A stretch of 64,000 bases of DNA from Sanguinoderma infundibulare (lineage: Eukaryota > Basidiomycota > Agaricomycetes > Polyporales > Polyporaceae). The position numbers and the translations under genes are program-made. Of the stretch, positions 48,129 through 59,711 are shown piece after piece. The notes under the pieces were generated by a model. That model was not told where the DNA came from and made no database searches. It worked only from the letters and a program-made list of their open reading frames with translations. Every line of letters starts with the position of its first letter. Positions within the stretch are counted from its first letter, which is position 1. The stretch spans positions 2,790,001 to 2,854,000 of the forward strand of contig JAVLRN010000004.1 of assembly GCA_032821775.1 (NCBI GenBank). The letters are read 5' to 3'.

Positions 48129-50490
48129 ATGTCGACGGAGAAGCAGCGGCAGAAGATTGCGACCCAAGCGGCAGACGAGGAGCTCCTCGCGAGCTTGGGC
48201 TACAAGCAGGAATTCCGGAGGGAGTTCACGGGACTGGAGGTAAGTGGCTACTGCGTTTTATCCGCAGCTCGTTCAGTGTCGAATACCTGTCCCTAGACGT
48301 TCGGGATCGCGTTCAGTATTATTGGCTTGCTGCCGTCCATTGCGTAAGTTAGTCATTTACTTCGCACAAGGTTCCGTCTGATTCGAAACTTCTTAGGTCC
48401 GTTCTGGTGTACTCGCTGCCCAATGGCGGCCCTTCGGCCATGGTATGGGGCGTAAGTCCAGACCACCGGCTAGTTGTTTTGTGTGTGTATTGAGCTCACG
48501 TGCATGACACTGCCAATACAGTGGCTCGTGGCTAGTACATTTATTCTCTTCGTTGGAATGGCTATGGGCGAGTTGGCTTCGGCTGCACCGACTTCTGGAG
48601 GGGTCAGTGCACGAGTTATACCCCGGTGGTCGCTAGCGTTCACGTTGTGCACAGCTATACTTCTGGACACATTCGCTGTCCTCTCCAAGATGGCGGAACC
48701 TACTCGCTTGGATCGTAGGATGTTCGTCCACCATCCCTTGCAAGTGCTGTTCATGATGACGGTCGATTGCTGATTGCTGTCATCTTATTGTAGACGCGAA
48801 CACGATTGGCAACATCGGGGCTATCGCATCCATTGACTGGGGCTGTGCTGTCCAAATCACCGCTGCCGCGAGCATCGGTTCCGGCCAGACCTTTTCCGCC
48901 ACGAATGCGCAGACCTTGTAGGACTATTTCCCTGTCTCTCCACTTTGGACATCCACTGACTTGACCTACAGCGGTGTTTTCTGTGCTGTCGTAATTTCGC
49001 ATGCCGCGATCTGCAGCTTTGGGACGCGGATCCTCGCGAGGTTACAGAACGTCTACGTGGTTTTGAACATCGTGTACGCGACGACATCCTTTCGTTCCGA
49101 TGACGGCCAGGTGTTCATTTTGGCTTGTATACAGGTTGTCCCTCGCTGTGATCATCGCACTTCCCGCATCAACACCTAAAGAGTTCCGGAATAGCGCGTC
49201 TTTCGCGCTTGGTAGTTTCTCGAACAGTTTGTGGAATTGCATGCCTTGGTGAGTTGTCGCTGACTGGGACGTTTCCTGCAGTCAGCGGTTGGCCCAATGG
49301 ATTTGCTTTCATTTTGAGCTTTCTTTCTCCGTCATGGACAATCTGTAAGAGAGTCCATCTTCGCGTTTGTGCATCGTCTCATCGATATATACAGGTGGTT
49401 TCGACTCGAGCGTCCACATCAGTGAGGAGGCGTCCAATGCTGCGATAACAGTCCCGCGGGCCATCGTCTATTCCATTGGCATTGCCGGTGTACTAGGTTG
49501 GGGTAGGTTAAGATTTTCCCCAGTTATCTGCACCGTTCCTGAACGTGGCCACAGCTGTCAACGTGGCTCTCGCGTTCAGCATGGGCAACCACCTGGAGGC
49601 GATTCTGAGCAGTCCCATTGGACAACCAATGGCATCGATCTTCTTCAACAGCTTCGGACAGAAAGGAACGCTTGCTCTATGGGCCGTTGTCGTCATCGTG
49701 CAGTGCGTTATTCCGATTCGAACGAGCGAATGATGCTGATAATGCTCGTTCGTCTTCCATCCAGATACATGATGGGTTCCAGCGCGGTTCTCGCTGCATC
49801 GCGCCAAACCTTTGCCTTCTCTCGAGACGGCGCTCTGCCATTCTCCAAATGGATTTACCGGATAAACAGCTACAGCGGAACACCGGTCAACGCCGTCTGG
49901 TTCGCTGCGGTCCTCGCGATCCTACTAGGACTACTTGCCTTCGCCGGCCCCTCGGCTATCAACGCGGTGTTTTCGATAGGGGTGACCGCGGTTTACGTTG
50001 GTGCGTTTGACTTTTAAAGTTCGGGATAAGGTCTGTTCGACACGGGATCTGACGGTATCTCGCATAGCGTATTCCATTCCTATTGCTGCGCGGTTCCTGG
50101 GAGGGAAGGACTTCACGCCTGGACCATTCAATTTGGGACGATTCAGCCTGCCGGTGGCGATCATCGCTGTGCTGTGGATGAGCTTCATGATTGTCGTGTT
50201 CTTGTTCCCCACGTCGCCGGGCCCCGCGGTCGCGAATATGAACTATACCGTCGTAAGTGCTGATATGCTCGGTCCGGCTTCTCGAATGCTTATCGTGCGT
50301 CAAGGTGGTGCTGGGAGGCGTGCTCGTCTTGTCCCTTGTGTGGTACTACTTCCCAGTATACGGTGGAGTGCATTGGTTCACCGGACCTGTACGGACGATC
50401 GATAAGGGCTCGCCAGAAGGCTCTGACAGGCCGTCGATCTCTGGCTCAATTGAAAAGGACGTTGTGGCTGTCAATCAGCACGATGTATAG
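48129..50490 (+). CDS. APC-superfamily amino acid / GABA / choline permease
   Basis: Fourteen exons: 48129-48239, 48297-48343, 48397-48451, 48522-48602, 48655-48721, 48794-48917, 48972-49073, 49135-49226, 49282-49344, 49395-49502, 49555-49702, 49765-50000, 50068-50252 and 50305-50490; 534 residues. The cytosolic N-terminus (ELLASLGYKQEFRREFTGLE) leads into TFGIAFSIIGLLPSIASVLV with GGPSAMVWGW, then MAMGELASAAPTSGGLYFW, the NIGAIASIDWG loop, DSSVHISEEASNAAITVPRA, and MMGSSAVLAASRQTFAFSRD then GALPF. This set is diagnostic of the amino acid/choline transporter group (UGA4, HNM1 and relatives) with about 12 helices. Substrate cannot be told from sequence; GABA, choline, polyamines and amino acids are all transported in this group. 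Expected location: plasma or vacuolar membrane. Confidence 0.93.
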
Positions 50491-51171
50491 CTTATTCAAA
50501 CACGCTCTAACATGGGCCGCTACCATTTAGACTCTTTTCTTGGCTTCTCCTTGTACTCACTTCATGTATCATACCCTATGGGCTTCCACGAGTCATGGTT
50601 TGGATAAACGATCTTGTTCCTCCAGGTACAAGGGACGCATGGATAAGCGGAGGACGTCGGCATTCCCGGGAGGCATGCTACAGGCTGAATCGGGGTTAGG
50701 AAATCTCTCGGATAGTCTTGACCGTGTGTTTCAGGAGCATGCTTTAAAATGCTGGAGATGCCAGAAAAAACTGCGTATAGGCTCCAGCTACTCAAACAGC
50801 TGCATGTAATCATTTCTGGTGGAGTACTTGGTGAGACAGCATGGCGGCTGACGAGAACAACCTTTAGCCTCGCCGCAGTGGCTGACCAAGGCCTTCCATA
50901 AGCGGCAGCTCTCGACGCGGGCCGGGGAGCAACCGGGGTTTCGTGACGTGGTGTGACTGAACGGGTCACAGCAGGAGGGCATATGGCGCGGTCTGTGGCA
51001 CGACGCCGAGCTCGTCCTGGCTTAGTCCCACCACCGCCCCCGGCATTCCCTACGACGACGGCCAGGAGCCGCTGTGCGCCTCATAACTGACTCGTACACC
51101 CCGGCTTCCTCCCTCTCGTCGTTGGCACCCGTTCACGTCGCGAACCCCGCTTGCGAGCGCACCAGACTTCG
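50491..51171. other. Intergenic, permease to kinase
   Basis: About 680 bp with the promoter of the kinase gene. No gene or repeat recognised. Confidence 0.4.
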
Positions 51172-53262
51172 ATGAAGATGCACTCCGATGCCTTTGATGT
51201 TATTCCCTTCGAGGTACGTGTTCCCGCCTGTGTCGCGCCTTCAGTTGATGCCCACAAGGCGGTTCAGGACATCAAAGGCGACTGGAAGAAGTTGGGCTCA
51301 GGGTCCTTTGGCAATGTCTACAAGGGTAAGGACGTCTTTGTCCCGTCGGCGCCTGGAAGGATACTGTGTTGAAGGAATAGACCGCTAACGTCGATGTGTC
51401 GTTTGGCAGGAAACTACCTGGGCATCGATGTCGCCATCAAGGAGGTCCTTCCTTCCAACGACTATGACGTTGCCAAGTACTTCGAGCGAGAATGGCGGCT
51501 AATGAAGTGAGTGCTTTTCCTATGATCTCATTGTTGCTGGGAACGCCGACCAAGCGGCTATTCTTCAGGGAGGCGCGCCATCCCAACGTCGTTCTCTACC
51601 TCGGGCTCTCTCGCGCCCCGGATGGACGCATCTTCATTATATCCGAGTTCATCGAAAACGGAAACCTCCGCATATACATCCATGACAAGAACAAGCCCTT
51701 CCCCTGGCGCTTGCGCATGTCGTTTGCGACGGACATTGCCCGCGCACTCGCGTACCTCCACGCACGCAAGTGCATACACCGAGACCTCAAGGGCGAGAAC
51801 TTGCTCGTTACCGCGAACGGACGGCTGAAGATCACGGACTTCGGCTTCGCGCGGATCGCCGCCCGGAACGAAGAAGAGAGCAAACGCCTTACCTTCTGTG
51901 GCACGGACTCGTACATGTCCCCCGAGATCCTGCTTGGAAACGAGTTCGACCTGCCGACGGACATCTACTCGCTCGGAGTCATCTTCTGCGAGATCCTCGC
52001 GCGCAAGCTCGCGGACGACCACAGTTTTCGCCGGACGCCGCCGCTGTTCAACATCGACGAGGACGAAGTGCGGAGATTGGCCAGCCCGGGATGCCCGCCC
52101 GCATTCATTCAGCTCTCTTTGGATTGTTTGAAGCAGGTGCCCGCACAGCGGCCGACCACGCGGGAGATCCTCGACAGGTTGCGGGAGATTGAGGCGGAGG
52201 TGCTGGCGCGGCCTTCGGAGGCGGACGACATTCACTTGGGAACTGTCAAGTTCATGACTGGCATTCGCAGACCCGGCGCCGCACCTCGCATCCCGAGTTT
52301 CGGGATGGGTGTCGGGCCGCATGCTACCCCGAAGGCGGCCGATAGCGATGACAGCGACGACGAGTTTGCGGCTGCTGTCGAGGGCTTGAGTAAGCTCGAT
52401 TTGCACAGCGCATGGAGCAGCGCGGATGGTAAGTCTCTTTGCTCACCTTCCGGTGGCGGTCGGTTGCTGACCAAAATAGGCACGAGCAATAACAGCGCAC
52501 AGCCTCTGATTGATAGCACATCGAGCTCGTACTCGGATTACAGCACGACTGTCATTCGGGGCCATTCAGCATCGTACAGCGACGTCGCGCCGCCTTCATT
52601 GTCTTCGATCCTCACCATCCGTCCTCCGCCTAGTCCGAACGGGACCGATGACCTCACGGACCACCCCCTCGCGGTGGGTGCACACGGGCCTAGTCCTACA
52701 ACGACAGAGTCGATGATCTCGATCGAGTCGTACCACACGGCCTCGTCTGTGTCCATGATGGCGCCCTCGCTGGCCGCGGCTACTGAGGGTGGGTCGACTA
52801 TTCGGGGCTCGACGATGATACCGATGGTACACCGGTTCACGCTCATCAAGCCGGGTTCGAAACGGAGCTCGTCTGGTGGGAAGGACACATACAGCCGGAG
52901 CGCATCGCCGACGCGGCCTACGGAGGCGATATGGAACCCGTTGGAGCTGTTCTTCTCGAGCACGCTGCTGAGCGCGAAGTGCGACGTGTGTGCGAAGCGG
53001 CTGGGGTGGAAGCCTGTGCTGGAGTGCGATGACTGTGGCATGAGGTACGTGTGGTCGTCGACCCGACTGGCTTTGTGAGAAGTTGGGGAGCTGACGGACA
53101 CGTACATGTGGCAGGACTCACATCAAGTGCGGTGACCTCGCGCCAGCGGATTGTGGTGTCCGCGTCCGGACTTCGGACAGCTCGCACCCGGACGTGACCC
53201 CACCGACGTCGCCCCAAGCAAAGGCGACGAAGGTGAATGGGAAGACTTCCTCTCCTCGCTGA
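51172..53262 (+). CDS. TKL-like protein kinase with C-terminal C1-type zinc domain
   Basis: Six exons: 51172-51213, 51259-51325, 51410-51506, 51569-52428, 52480-53044 and 53115-53262; 592 residues. The kinase domain starts almost at the N-terminus: GSGSFGNVYKG loop, VAIKEV with the ATP-binding Lys, catalytic HRDLKGEN, DFGFAR, a CGTDSYMSPEILLG activation/APE segment, and QRPTTREILDRL at the end. It reads as an active Ser/Thr kinase of the TKL/LIMK-like group. A long Ser/Thr-rich, probably disordered region follows. At about 545-575, WNPLELFFSSTLLSAKCDVC through RTHIKCGDLAPADC has C1-like cysteine and histidine spacing, though the first His is not obvious. The fifth intron, 52429-52479, is 51 nt with no stop in frame. 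The start is the ATG at 51172. Confidence 0.9.
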
Positions 53263-53877
53263 ACAATGCGCTCTTGGCACATTCTCACTATCCTTAACAC
53301 TATACGACCTTATGACCGTCATGAGCCCAAGTGGATCGTCATTGTCTGTTGTCAAGATACCGCATGGTCCCGTCCTTCGTCCGCATCCACTACATCCACG
53401 TATATATTCTTCAACTTCTCTTCTCACTCCCCCTCCCCCGGCATAGTCATGGATTTGGAATTGGAATTGTTCTCTCAGACGAACCCTCGTTCTCCCTATC
53501 TAGCACTCATCGATCATCTCGCCAAGGACACTGTCGGACGATGGAAGCAGCATTGTTGGTGTAGCGCTATTCTGGCCTCTTGGGCCTCGTAATGACTTAA
53601 TTTAAGGCTTGTGGCTCTATAAGAACAGCGGTGTCTTGGAGTCTCTTGTCTCGCTTGGTGTCTCTTGGTGTCTCTTGGTCGCCCTTGGTCGCTCTTCTAT
53701 TGCCACCTGCAAGAGACCGTGACCGTGTTCGGATGCCCGACGCGTGCAAGCGCGCGCATGACGCGCTCCCTTATCAGGCAGGGGCAGTCGCGTGCCCGAG
53801 TCATGTCCGCGGCTTAAAAGTTAAACGCCTCCTCCTCCTCCCTCTCCTCCTCTCGTACACCGCTTCTCACTATCACC
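53263..53877. promoter_or_regulatory. Intergenic, kinase 3' end and ARG1 promoter
   Basis: About 615 bp. At 53640-53695 a short imperfect tandem of GTCTCTTGGT occurs. A tiny ORF (MSAA then stop) begins at 53803, 75 bp before the ARG1 start, and would be an upstream ORF if the leader reaches that far. Confidence 0.4.
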
Positions 53878-55436
53878 ATGCCTGAGTCCAAGGGCCGCGT
53901 TCTCCTCGCCTACTCCGGAGGTCTTGGTAAATTTCCATCCGTCGCGATCTGTATCGATTCGAGTACTGACCGGTGACCCTGTCGCGCCCTCACAGACACC
54001 TCATGCATCCTCGCCTGGCTCATCGAGCAGGGCTACGAAGTCGTCGCGTTCATGGCCGATGTTGGTCAAGAGGAGGTACGGCAGTCCCGAGATATTGTGT
54101 GATTGCAGGGGATGCTGACGAGACCGATCTCTAAAAGAACTTCGAGGCTGCGCGCAAGAAGGCTCTCGCTGTCGGCGCGAAGAAGTTTTACCTGGAGGTG
54201 CGCCACCCGAATTGTCTATTCCCAGTGATTTTGACTGATCGCGCTGCGCGAACTCTAAAGGACTTGAAGCGCGAGTTCGTCACTGAGCTCATCTACCCCG
54301 CGCTCCAGGCGAACTGCATTTACGAGGTACGCGCCTTCGCTATGAACGCATCAATGCGTATTGAAGGAGGGGTACGTGTGTAGAATGTCTACCTCCTCGG
54401 AACCTCGCTCGCGCGCCCCATCATCGCCCGCGGCATGATGTCCGTCGCCGAGAGGGAGGGCTGCGACTACGTCTCGCACGGCTGCACCGGCAAGGGCAAC
54501 GACCAGGTCCGCTTTGAGCTCGCCTTCTACGGCCTCAAGCCCGACATCAAGGTCATCGCGCCCTGGCGCATCCCCGAGTTCTACAACCGCTTCGCCGGCC
54601 GCCAGGCCCTCCTCGCCTTCGCCGCCGAGAAGCAGATCTCCGTCCAGCAGACCGCCGCCAAGCCCTGGTCCACGGACGAGAACCTCTTCCACATCTCGTA
54701 CGAGGCCGGCATCCTCGAGGACCCCGACACCACCCCGCCCGCGGACATGTGGAAGCTCACGACGGACCCCGAGCAGGCGCCCCAGACGCCGCAGCGGATT
54801 TCGATCCACTTCGCCGCGGGCTTGCCCGTCAAGGTCGAGGTGTCGGACGAGGGCAAGACGTACACGGACGGCGTGGAGATCTTCCTCGCGCTCAACGCGC
54901 TCGCGCGCAAGCACGGCATCGGGCGGATCGACATCGTCGAGAACCGCTTCATCGGCGTCAAGTCGCGCGGGTGCTACGAGTCCCCTGGGGCGACCATCCT
55001 CCGCGCGGCGCACGTCGACCTCGAGGGTCTGACGCTCGACCGGAATGTGCGCGCGCTCCGGGACCAGTTCGTGACCGTCGAGCTCAGCCGGATCCTCTAC
55101 AACGGCCACTGGTTCACGCCCGAGCGCGAGTTCGTGCTGAGCGCGATCCCGGCCAGCCAGCGGACGGTGAACGGGGTGGTGCGGCTGAAGCTCTACAAGG
55201 GCAACGTGATCATCGAGGGGCGGTCGTCGGACGAGGGGCTGTATGACGAGAAGGAGAGCTCGATGGACGAGCTGGGCGGGTTCGAGCCGACGGACACGAC
55301 TGGCTTCATCGCCATCGAGTCCATTCGGATCAAAAAGTGAGTTCTTAAGTGCATTTGCGTGGGCTGGAAACGGCGTGCTGATGGTTTGGGTTTTTGCAGG
55401 TGGGCGCAGGCGAACATCCGCAAGGGTCGCGTCTAG
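53878..55436 (+). CDS. ARG1: Argininosuccinate synthase
   Basis: Six exons: 53878-53926, 53996-54075, 54138-54197, 54261-54326, 54384-55336 and 55400-55436; 414 residues, the normal size. It catalyses the ATP-dependent joining of citrulline and aspartate in arginine synthesis, in the cytosol. Signatures: N-terminal nucleotide loop [16 protein letters not shown], then [42 protein letters not shown], and [15 protein letters not shown] near the C-terminal third. Codon use is strongly C/G-ending, typical of a highly expressed gene, which also produces a long antisense shadow ORF. All introns are 50-70 nt GT-AG and lie in the first third plus one near the end. Confidence 0.98.
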
Positions 55437-55984
55437 GCTTTTCTTGTACGACTAGCACTAGCTTGACTGCAAGGGAGCAGGAGCGGATGCGAATCAAACA
55501 TATATAGACTGTAATATCACCCTCTAGAACAAGAAGTCATTGTTTGGACAAGTGTTAGTGTGTTCTGACACACCGGCCCGAGCCATCAACCCCTCGATAC
55601 CTGCTCAGTGATCGTTCGGCCCAGATCAAGAGTCACGACTGAGGAGCATGACATCGAGGTGATGTGTCGACGGACGGGCGGACGATGGCCCGTCGATGGG
55701 CAGGAATTGCACGGGGTACGAGAGCTGAAGTTGAGGCGATAAAGGACGCTTCGCGACTAGGATGCAGATGAAGGCACGGAGAACGGAGATGCAGAGATCA
55801 GTGAAACCCACGAGAACGACATTGATTCGGATTCAAACGATTGTCCGGTATCGAAGGCGGAAGAACAGGCTCAGCACACGGGTGGAGTTCGATGGGCTAA
55901 GAGGTATGTATTCAACGACTATCTAGGATGCTCAAACCCAACGAACAAATGCGGTCGAAAAACACAAGCGTGTACTAGTGTAGT
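55437..55984. other. Intergenic, ARG1 to repeat copy 3
   Basis: About 550 bp. No feature beyond the ARG1 3' UTR is visible. Confidence 0.45.
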
Positions 55985-57700
55985 GCACCACTCACCTATG
56001 GCGGATTTCGGCGCACGTTAGCTTCCCTGCCGAAGCAGGTACTAGTCCCAAGGGCCGCGAAGAGGCCTGCGCCAGGAACGACCGTGCCCCACGGTCGACC
56101 ATACCTCGGGACCGACGTCTTGAATCCCCAGCCTTTGTTGCGCTGGCGAAGTCGGTACTCTGACATTATATAAATAATAATAATAATCTTGCGCTTCGAT
56201 CTTGAGGTTGCCATTGGCTTGAGGACTGGGATGCTCCGGTGAGTACAATGAAAAGCAGACGGCAGTGGAGAAGAAGACGTACATTTTGCTGGGTGCGACA
56301 CCCGCGAATTCCACGGACGTCGCTGTTCGCTCCGTGAAGCTTGAGGGGGGCAAGAGGGGGAGCTCTTGACGTGGGTCGTACAGCCAACCCTTGCGGGACG
56401 CCCTTACAATGGGGTGGTCAACCGCGCAAGATGGCGTCTTGAAGTCGTGCCCAGCACCCCGGAGTCGGACGGGAGACGATTGGGAAGTGGAATGGAAGCG
56501 ACTGGGAAGCATAGAGGATGGTAAGCGATGATATTAGGACAGTGATTGGAACATACCGATGCCAGACAAACCCGCCCGGTATTTCGACGCACGTTAGCTT
56601 CCCTGTCGAAGCAGGTACTAGTCCCGAGGGCCACGAAGAGGCCTGCGCCAGGAACGACCGTGCCCCACGGGCGACGATCGACCATACCTCGGGACCGACG
56701 TCTTGAATCGCCCGCCTATGTTGCGCCGGCGAAGTCGGTTCTCTCACATTGTAACATATAAATAATAATAAATTATCTTGAGCTTTGACCTTGGCTTGAG
56801 GACTGCGACGCTCTGGTGAGCACAATGTAAGACATACGACAGCGGAGAAGAGGACGTACATTTTACTTGCTGCGACGCCCGCGAATTCCACGGACGTCGC
56901 TGTTCGCCCGGTAGAGCTTAGAGGGGCAGAAGAGAAGCTCTTGACGTGGGCCGTACAGCCAACCCTGGCGCGGGACGCCCTTACGATGGGGTGGTCAACC
57001 GAGCATGATTAGGCAAGAAGGCGTCTTGAAGCCGTGCCCAGCGCTCGGGAGTCGGGGTGGAGGGAAATGGGAAGTGGAATGACTGGGAAGCGTTAAGCAG
57101 AGTAGGATTGTGCCAGTGGTGGTTGGAACATACCAAAGCCCGACAGCGCCGCCGCTTCGTGGATGTTGGTAGTATGCCTTGAACTTGGTGGTTGAGGTGG
57201 ATTTGATGACCGACGAGTCGTGGAGTAGCTGACTATGGGATGTCGACGCTGTGGCGAACAGTAGCAGGAGGAGCGGCGGTGGCGGTGGTTGGAAGTTAGG
57301 ACGTCCCAGCAGCACGTCGCATCCCGTCCGGGTATGACACGTCCTGCACGGAGTGACAACCGTGGAGAGTACTTGGTCTTGGAGTGTATGTCGGTGAAGG
57401 TGGGAGTTGTGAGGAAAGAGAGAGAGGCCGGAGGAGAGGGTCTTATATAGACATCTCGGCGTCTGTCTTGCGGAGTTCCTCCTCGCCCCAAGCAGCAAGC
57501 CGACAACGATTGTTGAGATCTGGGCTGCGCAACCCTTCCTTTGTCTGAATGAGGTAGGAGGTGGGTGCGTTGACCGCGGAGGGCCGCGGGTTCCAAAATG
57601 ATGCGAGGTGACCTACCTCTTGCCTTTCCTGGGAGGATCCAACGGATTCCTAGCAACCAAGCAGTCACCTGGCCATGCCACTTGAACAGATCGTGAACAG
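55985..57700 (-). repeat. Dispersed repeat family, copy 3 (3' module duplicated)
   Basis: Same architecture as copy 2. On the minus strand: upstream block (57700-57470), TATA box (tctatataag, plus-strand 57441-57451), leader, MFATASTS block, splice-like signals, a first 3' module (about 57010-56570) and a second one (about 56560-55985). The second module keeps the MSEYRLRQRNKGWGF frame found in copy 1. The Gly/Pro-rich leader tract (PPPPPLLLL) differs in length among the three copies. Confidence 0.75.
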
Positions 57701-58866
57701 ATCTTATTGTCCCTGTGCGCCTGATAAGAGATATAATCAACGGAGGGGCCGATTTTGTGGCGAGTGGTGCCTACCTTGCGCGAAAGCGGCGAAAATCGAA
57801 TAACAAGTCAGGGAGGCTGAGAACCTCCAGCAAGGCTGGATCAGCATCGCGGGTACAATCTCACCCCATGCATTCGCCGCGGTGAAAACATGTAGGACGA
57901 TGCGCTCAGACCGAATGGACCTCGAGTCCGACGACGTTGCAATATTTACGTGTATTTGTTCTTGTAGGCGTTCACATCAACACGCTTGGATTGATGTTCT
58001 GGCCCGGGGATTCATGCCTCGACGACTCTCCACGAGCCCGAAATTCTTCCGTATCACCGCCCTGTGAGAGAAGATTTGTTTCAGCCCGATTATCATGCAT
58101 GCGAACTTGGAAGGAGGCGCCTTGGATACACGTAGACATGCATGAGCTAGGATAGACGTATTGGTTGAGTCGATGCATCGCGCATCTGTCAGTCAGTCAA
58201 AGGGCCGGGACAGTTGTCGCGTGTATGCTCAACAGGAGGTGGAGAGAAAGACAAATCTTATTGCCAGCGAGACGCTACGGATACTAAACACAGGACAAGG
58301 ATCAAAAATAGATACGAAACGCGCGATCCCATGAGAAATAATACGTACAACTTGAAACGACCGAGACTGCAGCAAAAATGGATGAAACCCCGCGACCATG
58401 CGACGAATCACAGAAACTACCAGAGGGTTAGCCCGTACTTGCGTAGTATATACTAGAGGGAGAAGAGACGCGATGGGGAAGCAACGGAGGGAGAAATAGG
58501 CTACAGATGGCGCTGATATGATGCGGACGAGGGAGGTTCGAGGAAGGAGACAAGGCGGCGGTGGTGAGCGACGGTTAGTTTGGTGCGCGGCACCCATCAG
58601 TTGGACTGGCGTTTCCCCGTCTTCTTCGTCAGGCGGGAGAAGTACGATCGGAGCGAGGAGCGAGGAACAGAGATATGAGGGGCAGGAGCGGAATCCGAAG
58701 TGGAGGAGGCCCGACGGCGAGTTATGGGGAACCGAAGTCGGATCCGACGGTCCAGCGCGGAAGACTTGGACAAGACAGGCGGCCCATCATCTTCGCCCGG
58801 GATCTCGACGAAAATCCAAGAGACCGAGTCATCGTCGTCGTCCTCGGCGTCGCTAGATCCGGTAGA
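57701..58866. other. Intergenic, no gene recognised
   Basis: About 1.2 kb. Several 60-120 codon ORFs overlap on both strands, rich in Arg, Gly and Ser, with no recognisable domain. Confidence 0.4.
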
Positions 58867-59067
58867 GTCTACACACGCTTTTGCAAGTGCGCGGTTTATT
58901 ATACCGACCGCACTTGCAAGTGCGCGGCCCGCCGGTCCCGGTCCACTCCCTCCTCCTATCCCCTCTCCTCCGGCCCCTCCTCTAGTTTGTATTTATAGCC
59001 CTGCTATAAGCGCATCTTGTACATCTTTTCGGATACAATGGTAATTGATTAATATTCAAAAAAAAAA

Positions 59068-59144
59068 TGCTACCATCAAGACTCGAACCAACAACCACCA
59101 AACACTTCACTAACAACCCATTTTACCACTACACCACCAGCTCC
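59068..59144 (-). ncRNA. tRNA-like / pol III-type sequence
   Basis: On the minus strand a TGGTGTAGTGG A-box-like and a GGTTCGAGTC B-box-like motif have tRNA spacing and are followed at once by a run of ten T (plus-strand A run 59058-59067), as in a pol III terminator. Acceptor and T stems pair poorly, so this is tRNA-derived rather than a working tRNA gene. Confidence 0.4.
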
Positions 59145-59556
59145 TTACACCTGTTGGGGAGGACAATGTATATAACACATACTTACAGCCCCGATGCTCG
59201 CGCCCGCGCTGATGCAAGTGACTGCGCCGCCTGATTCAAGTGACAGCCCATCTGATGGAGGCGCCTCGCCCTGATGCCAAGCGTCTCGCCCCTGATGCAA
59301 GCGTCCTCCGGGAGTGTCCCAGAAGTGCGTGAAGTCCCAGTGGGGTCGTACTTGCAGATGACCCCAATATTTGCAAGTCCACGGCAGTGCTCAGCCCTGG
59401 AAGGTATCTGATAGAGAACATATGCACAAAGAATTCATTCAACACTTTCCAGAGTGTGCAATTGCATCAGGGCGCCGCCATCTGGGCATTGGGCGGAGAT
59501 TCATGCTGGGTCCTCGCACTACATAGGGCAAATGATAGTATTACTCCTAAGGAGTA

Positions 59557-59632
59557 TATAGACTAGTGGATTGGAGTACTGTTCAAAACAAGATGGTTCG
59601 TGTTGCTAGGGGTTCGAACCCTGATTTTGCCA
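59557..59632 (+). ncRNA. tRNA-like sequence ending in CCA
   Basis: TAGTGGATTGGAG (A-box-like) and GGGGTTCGAACCCTG (B box with T-stem) precede a 3' end reading TTTTGCCA. Nuclear tRNA genes do not encode CCA, so a retro-derived tRNA or short interspersed element head is likelier. A full cloverleaf was not found. Confidence 0.35.
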
Positions 59633-59711
59633 TTGTCTTTTCTTTCCCGACCCGACAATCGCGCACCTCCGACAATCGCGCGACAGTTGCCCCTGTCTAC
59701 CCCGCGCGCCA

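Noticed and set aside
53803..53817. Regulatory upstream ORF of ARG1
   Set aside because: A four-codon ORF exists, but the transcript start is unknown; not enough to call it regulatory.
54351..55109. 252-codon ORF antisense to ARG1
   Set aside because: Shadow frame caused by strong C/G third-position bias in the sense gene; no domain and no independent start context.
59152..59530. Solo LTR beginning TGTTGGGG
   Set aside because: TG and CA ends can be proposed, but no target-site duplication and no second copy in the window to confirm.
59068..59632. Functional tRNA genes
   Set aside because: Box A and B motifs are present, but acceptor stems do not pair and one copy ends in an encoded CCA, so I list them only as tRNA-like.
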